From the NCBI GenBank assembly GCA_008125075.1, contig VLTH01000003.1, positions 821,480-885,479 on the forward strand: DNA of 64,000 nucleotides, given 5' to 3'. The notes beneath the pieces are model-generated. The model saw only the letters and a program-made list of their open reading frames with translations, made no database searches and was not told the DNA's origin. This document shows positions 1 to 9,400 of this stretch, piece by piece; the stretch's first letter is position 1; every line of letters starts with the position of its first letter. Source of the DNA: Acetivibrio alkalicellulosi (GTDB lineage: Bacteria; Bacillota; Clostridia; Acetivibrionales; Acetivibrionaceae). The position numbers were made by a program, and so were the translations under genes.

Positions 1-534
1 AGGAATACATGTGTTTTATTTGGTGACGCAGCAGGAGCTGCGGTTTTAGGCAGAGTTGAAGATGGATATGGTATTATGTCCACATACATTGGGGCCGATG
101 GAGATTTAGGAAAAAATATTACAGCACCGTGTTGTTATTTAAGTTGCGAAGATATAGAAGTAAGAACTAGAGATAATAAGAGAGTTTTATGGATGGACGG
201 AGGAGAGGTATTTAAATTTGCAGTAAAAGTAATGGAGCATGGGACAAACAAGGTTTTAGAGCAATCAAATCTCACACTTGAAGACCTCAAACTAATTGTT
301 CCTCATCAAGCAAATATCAGAATATTAGATGGAGCAGCTAAACGTCTTGGTGTATCTAAGGATAAAATCTTTATCAACCTTCACAAGTATGGTAATATTT
401 CTTCTGCATCTATACCCGTCGGTTTAAATGAGGCCTATGAGGGAAAAATGTTTACAAAAGGAGACAACCTTGTTTTGGTAGGTTTTGGTGGAGGACTTAC
501 ATGGGGTTCTGCTTTGGTCAGATGGAGCAAATAA
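1..534 (+). CDS. fabH: 3-oxoacyl-ACP synthase III (KAS III), 3' part
   Basis: This is the C-terminal part of the enzyme that starts fatty-acid synthesis by condensing an acyl-CoA primer with malonyl-ACP in the cytoplasm. The reading frame is open from base 1, where it begins with the family motif TCVLFGDAAGAAVL, so the gene starts outside the window. Two of the three catalytic residues are visible: the His in PHQAN and the Asn in KYGNISSASIP. The active-site Cys is upstream of the window. It ends in the usual GFGGGLTWGSALVRW tail. It heads the fabH-fabD-fabG-acpP-fabF cluster, with fabD following after 38 bases. Confidence 0.96.
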   Translation, partial: RNTCVLFGDAAGAAVLGRVEDGYGIMSTYIGADGDLGKNITAPCCYLSCEDIEVRTRDNKRVLWMDGGEVFKFAVKVMEHGTNKVLEQSNLTLEDLKLIVPHQANIRILDGAAKRLGVSKDKIFINLHKYGNISSASIPVGLNEAYEGKMFTKGDNLVLVGFGGGLTWGSALVRWSK

Positions 535-572
535 CTAATATTAATTAAAAGTACTTTATAAGGGAGGTAGTC

Positions 573-1508
573 ATGAGTAATATTGCATTTTTGTTTTCAG
601 GTCAAGGTGCCCAGTATGTAGGTATGGGAAAAGAAATTGCCAGCCAATTCAAGTGTTCAGATATAATATATGATAAAGCATCAGAGGTTTTAGGCTTTGA
701 TGTAAGAAAAATGATTTTTGAAAGTAATGATGAAACTCTTAAGATAACTGAAAACACACAACCGGCTATTTTGATAACAAGTATTGCATGTATGCAGCCC
801 CTTCTTGAAAAAGATATAAGACCTAAGGCTTTGGCAGGACTAAGTTTAGGTGAATACTCAGCTCATGTTGCAGCAGGCACAATGAATTTTGAAGATGCTG
901 TATCATTAGTTAAAAAGAGGGGAAGATTTATGCAAGAGGCTGTGCCAATCGGAGTAGGCACAATGGCAGCAGTTTTAGGTCTTGATAAGGAAAGTGTTTT
1001 AAGTAGTTGTAAAGAGGCAAGTGAAATTGGAGTAGTTGAACCGGCAAATTTTAACTGCCCAGGACAGATTGTTATAGCAGGTGAGGTAAAAGCTGTTGAA
1101 AGAGCGTTAGAAATTGCAAAGTACAAAGGAGCAAGAAGGGCAATGCTACTTCCTGTTAGTGCGCCTTTTCACTGTAGCATGTTGAAGGGAGCAGGTGAAA
1201 AACTTAAAGAAGAGCTTGATAAAATAAACTTAAGTGATATTAAAATTCCTGTGGTAACTAATGTAACTTCTGAATATATTTTAGATAAATCCGTAGTAAA
1301 GGATTTGTTAGTAAAACAGGTTAGTAGTCCTGTTCTATTTGAAGATTCTATAAATAGAATGATAAATAAGGGTATTGATACTTTTATTGAAATAGGACCA
1401 GGTAAAGTTTTGTGTGGCTTTGTAAAAAAGATAAATAGTGAAGTTAAAATTTTAAATATTGAAGATATTGAGTCTTTAAACAAGACCTTGCAAGAAGTGA
1501 ATTATTAA
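573..1508 (+). CDS. fabD: malonyl-CoA:ACP transacylase
   Basis: FabD moves malonyl from CoA to acyl carrier protein, supplying the extender unit for fatty-acid synthesis. The 311-residue length is normal for the family. The sequence shows the N-terminal LFSGQGAQYVGMG motif, the nucleophile elbow GLSLGEYSAH with the catalytic Ser, and APFHCSML, which holds the catalytic His. A strong ribosome-binding site (GGGAGGT) lies just before the ATG. It sits between fabH and fabG and ends directly at the first possible fabG start, consistent with one transcript. Confidence 0.97.
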   Translation: MSNIAFLFSGQGAQYVGMGKEIASQFKCSDIIYDKASEVLGFDVRKMIFESNDETLKITENTQPAILITSIACMQPLLEKDIRPKALAGLSLGEYSAHVAAGTMNFEDAVSLVKKRGRFMQEAVPIGVGTMAAVLGLDKESVLSSCKEASEIGVVEPANFNCPGQIVIAGEVKAVERALEIAKYKGARRAMLLPVSAPFHCSMLKGAGEKLKEELDKINLSDIKIPVVTNVTSEYILDKSVVKDLLVKQVSSPVLFEDSINRMINKGIDTFIEIGPGKVLCGFVKKINSEVKILNIEDIESLNKTLQEVNY

Positions 1509-1535
1509 ATGTATGGTAACATGAGAAAGGAGAGA

Positions 1536-2288
1536 ATGCATATTATGCAATTAAAGGGGAAAACTGCAGTTGTAACAGGTTCGGGCAGAGGTTTAGGAAA
1601 ATCTATTGCTTTAAAACTTGGAGAAATGGGAGCTAATATTGTTTTAAATGATATTTCTGCTTCTGATAGTGTTGAGGCTACTGCTGAGGAGTTTAAAGCT
1701 CTTGGAATTAATGTAGTTGTAACAAAAGGTGATGTAAGAAGTATGGATGATGTTAAGTCAATGATTAAGACTTCTGTTGACACATTTGGAAGTGTTGATA
1801 TATTGGTTAATAATGCAGGTATAACTAAGGATACAATTATTTTTAAAATGTCTGAACAAGACTGGGATGATGTTTTGGACATAAATTTAAAAGGTGCTTT
1901 CTTATGCACTAAAGCAGTTGCTAAGACTATGATGAAAAAGAGAGCAGGTAAAATTATTAATATTTCTTCTGTTGCAGGAGTTATGGGGAATATTGGTCAA
2001 GCTAATTATTCAGCATCAAAAGCAGGACTGATTGGGCTTACGAAATCTACTGCTAAGGAACTCTCAGCATGGGGGATTACCTGTAATGCAGTTGCACCAG
2101 GAGTTATTGAGAGCAAAATGACAGAGGTTTTACCTGATAATGTAAAGGAAAACTATCTAAACAATATTCCACTAAAAAGGTTTGGGACACCTGAAGATGT
2201 GGCAAATGTTGTTGCTTTTCTTGCATCAGATAGTTCAAATTATGTTACAGGACAGGTAATACATATTGACGGAGGATTAGTAATGTAA
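1536..2288 (+). CDS. fabG: 3-oxoacyl-ACP reductase
   Basis: FabG is the NADPH-dependent ketoreductase of the elongation cycle, a short-chain dehydrogenase. It shows the cofactor motif TGSGRGLGKSIA, the NNAGIT motif, the catalytic Ser in NISSVAGVMG and the YSASKAG Tyr/Lys pair, and it ends with the usual HIDGGLVM. In-frame ATGs lie at 1509, 1521, 1536 and 1545. The site AAAGGAG at 1526-1532 excludes the first two; 1536 is close to it and 1545 (MQLKGKTAV) best matches the family N-terminus, so the start is certain only to three codons. Terminator-free spacing of about 90 bases separates it from acpP. Confidence 0.96.
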   Translation: MHIMQLKGKTAVVTGSGRGLGKSIALKLGEMGANIVLNDISASDSVEATAEEFKALGINVVVTKGDVRSMDDVKSMIKTSVDTFGSVDILVNNAGITKDTIIFKMSEQDWDDVLDINLKGAFLCTKAVAKTMMKKRAGKIINISSVAGVMGNIGQANYSASKAGLIGLTKSTAKELSAWGITCNAVAPGVIESKMTEVLPDNVKENYLNNIPLKRFGTPEDVANVVAFLASDSSNYVTGQVIHIDGGLVM

Positions 2289-2383
2289 TAATATCATATT
2301 GTAACACTATGTAAGTGAAACAATATGATCGTACATTATGTAGTTATCTAAAAAAAACCCCCTGTGGAAGGAGGTGAATGATA

Positions 2384-2608
2384 GTGTTTGAAAAGGTGAA
2401 AAAAATTATTGTTGAACAGTTAGGTGTTGAAGAAGAAGAAATATCAATGGAATCATCCTTCATAGATGATTTAGGAGCAGACTCATTAGATATTGTTGAA
2501 TTGATTATGGCTCTTGAAGAAGAATTTGATCTTGAAATTCCGGACAGTGAGGCTGAAAAGATTTCAACAGTGGGAGATATTGTTGATTACATTAAGAGTA
2601 ATTCATAA
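2384..2608 (+). CDS. acpP: acyl carrier protein
   Basis: This small acidic carrier holds growing acyl chains on a phosphopantetheine arm. The attachment Ser lies in [18 protein letters not shown], the typical helix II region. A strong AGGAGG at 2369-2374 precedes two candidates. The ATG at 2378 is only three bases away, while the GTG at 2384 gives better spacing and the usual MFEKVKKII start, so GTG is preferred. It is followed at once by a rho-independent terminator that separates it from fabF. Confidence 0.95.
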   Translation: MFEKVKKIIVEQLGVEEEEISMESSFIDDLGADSLDIVELIMALEEEFDLEIPDSEAEKISTVGDIVDYIKSNS

Positions 2609-2638
2609 AAAAAGTCCCTTATAACAGGGACTTTTTTT
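2609..2638 (+). terminator. rho-independent terminator after acpP
   Basis: AAAAGTCCCT, loop TATAAC, AGGGACTTTTTTT: a perfect stem followed by a U-run, directly after the acpP stop codon. It may be partly read through, setting a high ACP to FabF ratio; that is inference. Confidence 0.9.
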
Positions 2639-2705
2639 AAAAAAGCATAGGATTTTAAAGAGTACTGTCCTTTAGTTTTATATATTTTGCACGGGAGGTT
2701 GAGTT

Positions 2706-3944
2706 ATGAAGAAACGCGTGGTTGTTACCGGTATGGGGGTAGTTTCTGCATTAGGTAATGAGATAAATGAGTTTTGGAATTCTATAAAAAGTGGGAAATG
2801 TGGTATTACATCGGTATCAAGTTTTGATGTATCTAACATGACTACAAAGGTTGCAGCTGAAATTAAAGATTTTGATCCAACCTTATATATTGATAAAAAA
2901 GAAGCAAAAAGAATGGACAGGTTCTCTCAATTTGCTTTAGCTGCATCTAAAATGGCTGTTGACAACTCTGGTTTAGAAGTTGATAAAGTTGATAAATATA
3001 GATTTGGTGTTGTTGTTGGTTCTGGAATAGGTGGAATTCAAACATTTGAAGATCAGCATGATATATTAAGAGATAAGGGACCTGGCAGAGTTAGTCCATT
3101 CTTTATTCCTATGATGATATCTAATATGGCATCAGGACGTATTGCAATTCAGTTTGGAGCTAGAGGTTTTAATGAGTGTGTAGTTACAGCCTGTGCAACA
3201 TCAACTAATGCTATTGGTGATGCTTTTAAAGTTATTCAGCGTGGTGATGCGGATGTAATAATAACCGGAGGTTCAGAGGCTTCAATTACACCTATAGCCT
3301 TTGCGGGTTTTTGTTCAATGAAAGCAATGTCAACAACAGAAGATCCAGCTTTAGCATGTAGGCCCTTTGATGCTGATAGAAATGGATTTGTCATGGGAGA
3401 AGGAGCAGGAATTTTAGTTGTTGAAGAGTTGGAACATGCCATAAAAAGAGGTGCAAATATATTAGCTGAAGTAGTAGGATATGGATGTACAAACGATGCT
3501 TATCATATTACCGCTCCTGATCCAGAAGGTGAAAGTGGTGCAAGGTGTATGAAAATGGCAATGGATGATGCAGGACTTACGCCAGAGGATGTAAATTATA
3601 TAAATGCACATGGAACATCAACAGAATTTAATGATAAATTTGAAAGTTCAGCCATAAAAACGGTATTTGGTGATCATGCTTATAAATTGCCTGTGAGTTC
3701 TACAAAGTCTATGACAGGTCATTTATTAGGTGCAGCAGGTGCAGTTGAAGCTATTATTACAATACTATCAATTAGAGAGGGATTTTTACCACCAACTATT
3801 AATTATAAAACTCCAGATCCTGAATGTGATCTTGACTATGTTCCAAACCAGGGGAGAAAGACAAATATTGACTGCGCATTGTCAAATTCACTGGGCTTTG
3901 GTGGGCATAATGCAACAATTGCATTGAAAAAATATCCACTGTAA
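2706..3944 (+). CDS. fabF: 3-oxoacyl-ACP synthase II (KAS II)
   Basis: FabF condenses malonyl-ACP with longer acyl-ACPs during fatty-acid elongation. The 412-residue protein has the catalytic Cys at residue 163 in [12 protein letters not shown], the two catalytic His residues in NAHGTST and in [12 protein letters not shown], and the C-terminal [12 protein letters not shown]. The start has a clear GGGAGGT site. It lies after the acpP terminator and only 26 bases before rnc, an order common in Firmicutes. Confidence 0.97.
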   Translation: MKKRVVVTGMGVVSALGNEINEFWNSIKSGKCGITSVSSFDVSNMTTKVAAEIKDFDPTLYIDKKEAKRMDRFSQFALAASKMAVDNSGLEVDKVDKYRFGVVVGSGIGGIQTFEDQHDILRDKGPGRVSPFFIPMMISNMASGRIAIQFGARGFNECVVTACATSTNAIGDAFKVIQRGDADVIITGGSEASITPIAFAGFCSMKAMSTTEDPALACRPFDADRNGFVMGEGAGILVVEELEHAIKRGANILAEVVGYGCTNDAYHITAPDPEGESGARCMKMAMDDAGLTPEDVNYINAHGTSTEFNDKFESSAIKTVFGDHAYKLPVSSTKSMTGHLLGAAGAVEAIITILSIREGFLPPTINYKTPDPECDLDYVPNQGRKTNIDCALSNSLGFGGHNATIALKKYPL

Positions 3945-3970
3945 GGATATCGCCTGTAAAAGGAGGGAAC

Positions 3971-4678
3971 ATGCAAGATTTAAAATGGTTTACAAATAAA
4001 ATTAAAAAGTTAGAAAGTATTATAGAATATAGCTTTAAAGATAAAAATAACATAGCTTTAGCTTTAACACATAGTTCCTATGCAAACGAATACAAAAATC
4101 AAAAGCTTATTAGCAATGAAAGACTTGAATTTTTAGGAGATACAGTTTTAAATATGATTATAAGTGAGAATATATATAGTAATTATTCTCATTTGTCTGA
4201 GGGAGAAATGACAAAATTCAGGTCAAATGTTATATGTGAGACATCTTTAGCTAGGTGTGCAAAAAAAATTAATATAGGCGAATATCTTCTTTTGGGTAAA
4301 GGAGAAGAGAACACTGGAGGAAGAAATAGGATATCAATACTATCTGATGCCGTTGAGGCTTTAATTGGAGCCATTTATATAGATGGAGGAATAGAAAATA
4401 CTAAGCCCTTTGTACTACACCAAATGGGTGAAATGATTGACGAGTCTATAAAAGGTCTTATTTTTATGGACTATAAGACTCAGCTACAGGAAGTATTACA
4501 AAAAGGTAATGATAAAAAGATAATATATGAAATTATTGATGAGAAGGGTCCTGACCATAATAAGGTTTTTGTTTCTCAGGTTAAAGTAGATGGAATAGCT
4601 GCTGGAACAGGAAAAGGAAGGACTAAAAAGGAAGCAGAACAGATGGCAGCAAAATCAGCCCTTGAGACATTGAAATAA
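3971..4678 (+). CDS. rnc: ribonuclease III
   Basis: This double-strand-specific endoribonuclease processes rRNA precursors and structured RNAs. The 235-residue protein has an N-terminal RNase III domain with the signature NERLEFLGDTVLNMII, which carries the acidic catalytic residues, and the second acidic cluster in LSDAVEALIGAIYIDGG. A C-terminal double-stranded RNA-binding domain begins near residue 162 (DYKTQLQEVLQK) and ends in GRTKKEAEQMAAKSALE. An AGGAGGG site precedes the ATG. In Firmicutes rnc commonly precedes smc; here a radical SAM gene and spoVS lie between them. Confidence 0.97.
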   Translation: MQDLKWFTNKIKKLESIIEYSFKDKNNIALALTHSSYANEYKNQKLISNERLEFLGDTVLNMIISENIYSNYSHLSEGEMTKFRSNVICETSLARCAKKINIGEYLLLGKGEENTGGRNRISILSDAVEALIGAIYIDGGIENTKPFVLHQMGEMIDESIKGLIFMDYKTQLQEVLQKGNDKKIIYEIIDEKGPDHNKVFVSQVKVDGIAAGTGKGRTKKEAEQMAAKSALETLK

Positions 4679-4735
4679 TGGTCTCAAGAGCTCTAAGGTT
4701 ATTAATTTAAAAAGTAAAAAAAGCAAGGGTGTAAG

Positions 4736-5752
4736 ATGAGTTTAAAACATATAAATATTCCAATTTTTATACCACATAAAGGATGTCCATATGATTGTAT
4801 TTATTGCAACCAGAAAAATATTAGCGGACAGCATAATGATATTACCATAACAAAGATGAAGGAAATTATACAGGAGTATATAAGTTTGCTTCCCCAAAAA
4901 GCATGTATTGAAATAGCTTTTTTTGGGGGGAGTTTTACAGGTTTAGATAAAAAAGAACAATTTAAATTTCTCGAAACTGCCAATGAATATTTAAAAAGTG
5001 GCGTAATAAATGGAATTAGGTTATCTACTAGACCTGATTACATTAATAATGAAATACTTGATTATTTAAAGAGCTATAATGTTTCTACAATTGAACTTGG
5101 GGTTCAGAGTTTAGATGATGAAGTATTAAAAATGAGTTTTAGGGGACATGGAGTTAAGGAAGTTTATGAGGCATCAAAACTCATTAGAGAGTATGGTTTT
5201 AAGCTTGGAATCCAAACAATGGTTGGATTGCCAAAAGATAACACCAAAAAAGCTTTGTATACTGCTGAAAGAGTGGTGGAGCTTTTACCAGATATGGTAA
5301 GAATATATCCTACCTTAGTAATAAAAGACACATACCTTGAAAAAATGTATAATGAAGGATGTTATACTCCGTTAGATTTGGAAAAGGCAGTGGAGATTTG
5401 TGCCATGCTTCTTGGCATTTATCAAAATAATAATATAAATGTAATTAGAATAGGACTTCAGCCTACTGATAATATTAATGAAGGTAAAGATGTTATAGCA
5501 GGACCTTTTCATCCTGCGTTCAGACAAATGGTTGAGTCTAAATTAGCATTAAATTTTATAGAAAATGAAATCCAAAAAAAAGGACTTTATAACAAAGATA
5601 GTATTATTATAAATACCAGTAAGAAAAAATTATCAAATGTAATAGGTCAAAAAAAGTCAAATGTTGAGTATTTAAGGCGAAAATACAATTATAAACTAGT
5701 ATCAGTAACAATATTAGAAGATGAATATGAACTTTATGATGTAAAATATTAA
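4736..5752 (+). CDS. radical SAM protein, Elp3/YhcC-like
   Basis: This is a probable 4Fe-4S radical S-adenosylmethionine enzyme. The cluster motif CPYDCIYCNQ (CxxxCxxC) lies near residue 17, followed by the glycine-rich AFFGGSFTG and a TIM-barrel core with STRPDYI and ELGVQSLDDEVL. These segments match the Elp3/YhcC-type branch of the superfamily. No acetyltransferase domain follows: the remaining 100 or so residues are not recognised. The substrate is unknown. The gene starts after AAGGGTG, 57 bases downstream of rnc. Confidence 0.85.
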   Translation: MSLKHINIPIFIPHKGCPYDCIYCNQKNISGQHNDITITKMKEIIQEYISLLPQKACIEIAFFGGSFTGLDKKEQFKFLETANEYLKSGVINGIRLSTRPDYINNEILDYLKSYNVSTIELGVQSLDDEVLKMSFRGHGVKEVYEASKLIREYGFKLGIQTMVGLPKDNTKKALYTAERVVELLPDMVRIYPTLVIKDTYLEKMYNEGCYTPLDLEKAVEICAMLLGIYQNNNINVIRIGLQPTDNINEGKDVIAGPFHPAFRQMVESKLALNFIENEIQKKGLYNKDSIIINTSKKKLSNVIGQKKSNVEYLRRKYNYKLVSVTILEDEYELYDVKY

Positions 5753-5910
5753 TTTTGTAATATTGTTTGTTGGACTGGAATGTTATAAAATAGAACTATA
5801 GCAGGTGTGTAAAATGTTACTTCTGGTCAGTGATAAGAGAATATAGAGAGATAGATTTATATTAATTTTTTAATTTATATAATTTATATTTAATTGAGGA
5901 GGAGAAATGT

Positions 5911-6171
5911 ATGGAAGTATTAAAGGTATCAGCACAATCTCAGCCGAAGATGGTCGCCGGAGCATTGGCAGCAATTCTAAGAGGTAAATCAACAGCAGAA
6001 ATACAAGCAGTGGGGGCAGCAGCAGTTAACCAAGCTATTAAAGCAATTGCAATTACCAGAGGTTTTGTAGCACCAAATGGAATTGATATTATAACTGTTC
6101 CAGCATTTTCATCAATTACCATTGATGGTGAAGAAAGAACTGCTATTAAGTTTCTTGTTGAACCAAGATAG
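5911..6171 (+). CDS. spoVS: stage V sporulation protein S
   Basis: SpoVS is a small Alba-like protein that affects septation and coat assembly in sporulating cells. The 86-residue sequence is typical of the very conserved family (MEVLKVSAQSQPKMVAGAL, AVGAAAVNQAIKAIAI, GIDIITVPAFSSI). A GAGGAGGAG ribosome-binding site precedes the ATG. It is bounded downstream by a strong terminator, so it appears to be a single-gene unit between the radical SAM gene and smc. Confidence 0.96.
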   Translation: MEVLKVSAQSQPKMVAGALAAILRGKSTAEIQAVGAAAVNQAIKAIAITRGFVAPNGIDIITVPAFSSITIDGEERTAIKFLVEPR

Positions 6172-6195
6172 TTTTTGATTTACATAAGAGATTTC

Positions 6196-6230
6196 AAAAA
6201 AAACTGTTCATTATATGAACAGTTTTTTTT
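6196..6230 (+). terminator. rho-independent terminator after spoVS
   Basis: Perfect inverted repeat AAACTGTTCA / TGAACAGTTT with loop TTATA, followed by a run of eight T. It ends the spoVS transcript. Confidence 0.93.
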
Positions 6231-6258
6231 GGGTGTAGTTGATGGAACATTATGGTGT

Positions 6259-6391
6259 ATGTTATGTAAGTGAAGAAAACTATGGAAGATATATTGTGAA
6301 GAAACTCCCCAATTATGGGAGCATGTTATGTAAGTGAAGAAAATTATGGAAGAAACATTGTGAAGCAACTCCCCAATACTCCCCAATTATG
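6259..6391 (+). repeat. two tandem copies of a ~60-bp repeat (family D)
   Basis: Two near-identical units start at 6259 and 6323, each reading ATGTTATGTAAGTGAAGAAA, then TATGGAAGA, ATTGTGAAG and ACTCCCCAAT. The end of the second unit repeats CTCCCCAAT once more. Parts of the same unit recur at 21301, 22841, 24274 and, inverted, at 45625. There is no ORF. It fills the spoVS-smc gap. Confidence 0.8.
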
Positions 6392-6467
6392 AACTACTTG
6401 ATTAAAGATAAAATTGTGTTAAAATAGTTATGGTGACATAAAATTATAGAATACCGGGGTGTTATGC

Positions 6468-9400
6468 TTGCATTTAAAAAGACTTGAAATACAAGGCTTT
6501 AAGTCCTTTGCTGAAAAAATACATCTTGAATTCAATTCCGGAATAACAGCTGTAGTAGGTCCAAACGGAAGTGGAAAGAGTAATATTTCTGATGCCATAA
6601 GGTGGGTGCTTGGTGAACAAAGTGCTAAAACCTTAAGAGGTGGAAAAATGGAAGATGTCATATTTGCTGGAACGGAACACAGGAAGCAATTAGGCTTTGC
6701 TGAAGTTTCCTTGTGTTTTGACAATTCAGATAGTGTTCTGCCTTTAGATTTTAGCGAGATTACAATAACCAGACGAGTATATCGTTCAGGTGAAAGTGAA
6801 TATATGATTAATAAAACCCAGTGCCGACTAAAAGATATATATGAACTATTTCTTGATACAGGTATTGGTAAAGACGGATATTCTATTATAGGTCAGGGTA
6901 GAGTAGATGAAATTTTAAGCACTAAGTCTGAAGAGAGAAGACACATATTTGAAGAAGCTTCAGGTATAATGAAATATAAAACAAGGAAGCAGGAAGCAGA
7001 AAAAAAACTTGATATGACAAGGCAGAACCTTCTTAGAATTAATGATATAATTATGGAGCTTAATAACCAGTTAGAGCCGTTAAAAGAGCAGTCTGATACA
7101 GCTAAGAGATTTTTATCACTAAGAGATGATTTAAAAGAATTAGAGGTTAATGTATATATTGAAAATATATCTAAATTAAAAAACCAAGCACAGGAATTTG
7201 AAAGCACCTATTTATCCATCAAAGATAATATGGAAGCTGAAAACAAAAAACTTGATGAAATAACTAGTTTAAATCAAAAAAATAGTGTTCTTTTGAAGGA
7301 TATGGAGGAAAGACTTGAAGCATTAAAAGGAGAATTCTATTCTCTTGAAGGAAATCTTGAAAGGTGTAACTCAGATATTAAGCTAAATGAGGAAAAGAAA
7401 AATAATCTATGTACAAATATAAAGCGTTTAGAGGAAGAAACACATGAAATAAATAATAGAATAAATGAATTAAATGAAGAGGAAAAAACTAGAAAAGAAA
7501 AAATTGTTTATCTAGATGAAAGGCATAGTGAATTTTCTAAAAAGTTAGAAGAGCATACATTAAAGCTTCAAGAAATAATGAAAAATTTAGGTGAGCATGA
7601 AAGATATATTGAACAATTAAAGTCTAGTGTTATGGATAAGCTTGACTTGCAATCAGATAAAAAAACACAGGTCAACAATGTAAAAAACCATATTGAAATT
7701 ATTAACAAAAGACAGGCAAGTATTGAAGGAGAGCTAGAGCAAATAGGTTTAGAAAAAGACAGGGAAAATATGAAAAAAGAAGACTTAAGTGAAAGTATTT
7801 TAAATACTGATGGTCTCATAAAGAATTTAAAAGAAAAATTAGAAGAGTTAAATAATAAAAAAACTGATATAAGCACTAAACTTGAAGAGTGTAAAAGAAA
7901 GCAAAATAGTGTAAAATCCGATATACAAGTAAAATCTTCTAGGCATAAGATGCTTTTAGATATGGAGAATAGTCTTGAAGGTTATAACAGAAGTGTTAAG
8001 ATGGTACTTCAGGCATGCGTTAAGTCTCCTGACTTTGGAAAAGGGATTTATGGAGCATTGGCTCAACTTGTAAATGTTGATAAAAAGTATGAAACTGCAA
8101 TTGAAATGACATTAGGAGGGGCGCTTCAAAATATTGTTACAAGCACAGAAGAAGATGCTAAAAGGGCTATAGAATTTTTAAAGAGTAATAAAATTGGAAG
8201 AGCAACTTTTCTTCCTATTTCTTCTGTAAAAGGAAAGATTCTTGATAGTGGAACTATAAATGAAATTAAAAACCAAAAAGGATTTATAGGAGTTGCTTCT
8301 GATTTAACTGTTAGTGAGCCACAGTACAAAGGGATTATTTTAAGTCTATTAGGTAAAGTAGTAGTTGTAGAAGACCTTGACTCGGGAATTGAAATGGCAA
8401 GAAAGTTTAAATATACCTTCAGAATAGTTACTCTTGATGGAGATATTATAAGTACTACAGGTTCTATGTCAGGAGGAAGCAGGAACTATAAAGAAACAGG
8501 TATATTAAGCAGAAACAGGGAAATTGCTGAATTAGTAGAATACATTGATAGGCAAAAACAAGAACAGCTCATTTTAGAAAAAGAAGCAAATGATATGGCA
8601 ACAACTCTAAAAGGGTTGATTGATGAAATATATATTGAAGAAGGATACTTAAAGAACTATGAACACATTAAAATTAGAGACGAAAGTCAATTGTCACAAG
8701 TTGAGGAAAGCATTAAGAGAATTATTTCAAGAATAGATATGTTAAAGCAAGAAAAGATGCAATTAGAAAGGCAGCTATCAGATACTACAGATGAATTAGC
8801 TAAATATGTAAAAGAGCTAGAGCAAATTGAAAGTGATATTATATCTACAAAGAAGATTGTTGAAGAGTATCAGGAAAAACATAAGGAAGGGCAGTCATCA
8901 CGAGATGCACTACATTCAGACATTACTGATTATAAGATTTCTGTCAATTCAATTAAAGAGAGTATTTTAGGAGTAAAGGAAGCACTTGAAAGGATAGTTA
9001 ACGAAAAAAATACATTAACTAAAAGTATAGAGAAGAAAGAATCTGAAAAACTGAAGAATTATAAAGAAATAGAGTCAATAGATGAAATAAATCAGGGGTT
9101 AAAACATTTAATAAAAGGATATGAAGAAGAGAAAACTGGAAAAACCTTTGAGATTGACAGAGTGTCTGAGGAAAAGAGGATGTTAGAAGAAGAATCTTCA
9201 AATATAGTTAATCAAATAGCAGAAGCCAACAAAAATATTCTATTATTAAAAGAAGAAGATGGAAGACTTGAAGTGAAAAAAGCTAAAATAGAATCAGAAA
9301 TGGAAGCTATACAAAACAGAATGTGGGACGAGTATGAGCTTACTTATACCAATGCATTAGAGTTAAAAAAGGATATTGGGGGCATAGCAAAAGCTCAAAA

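Noticed and set aside
1505-1909. 134-codon minus-strand frame
   Set aside because: Antisense shadow of fabG.
6259-6391. Possible CRISPR array
   Set aside because: Only two long units with almost no spacer between them and no cas genes; it is a tandem repeat.
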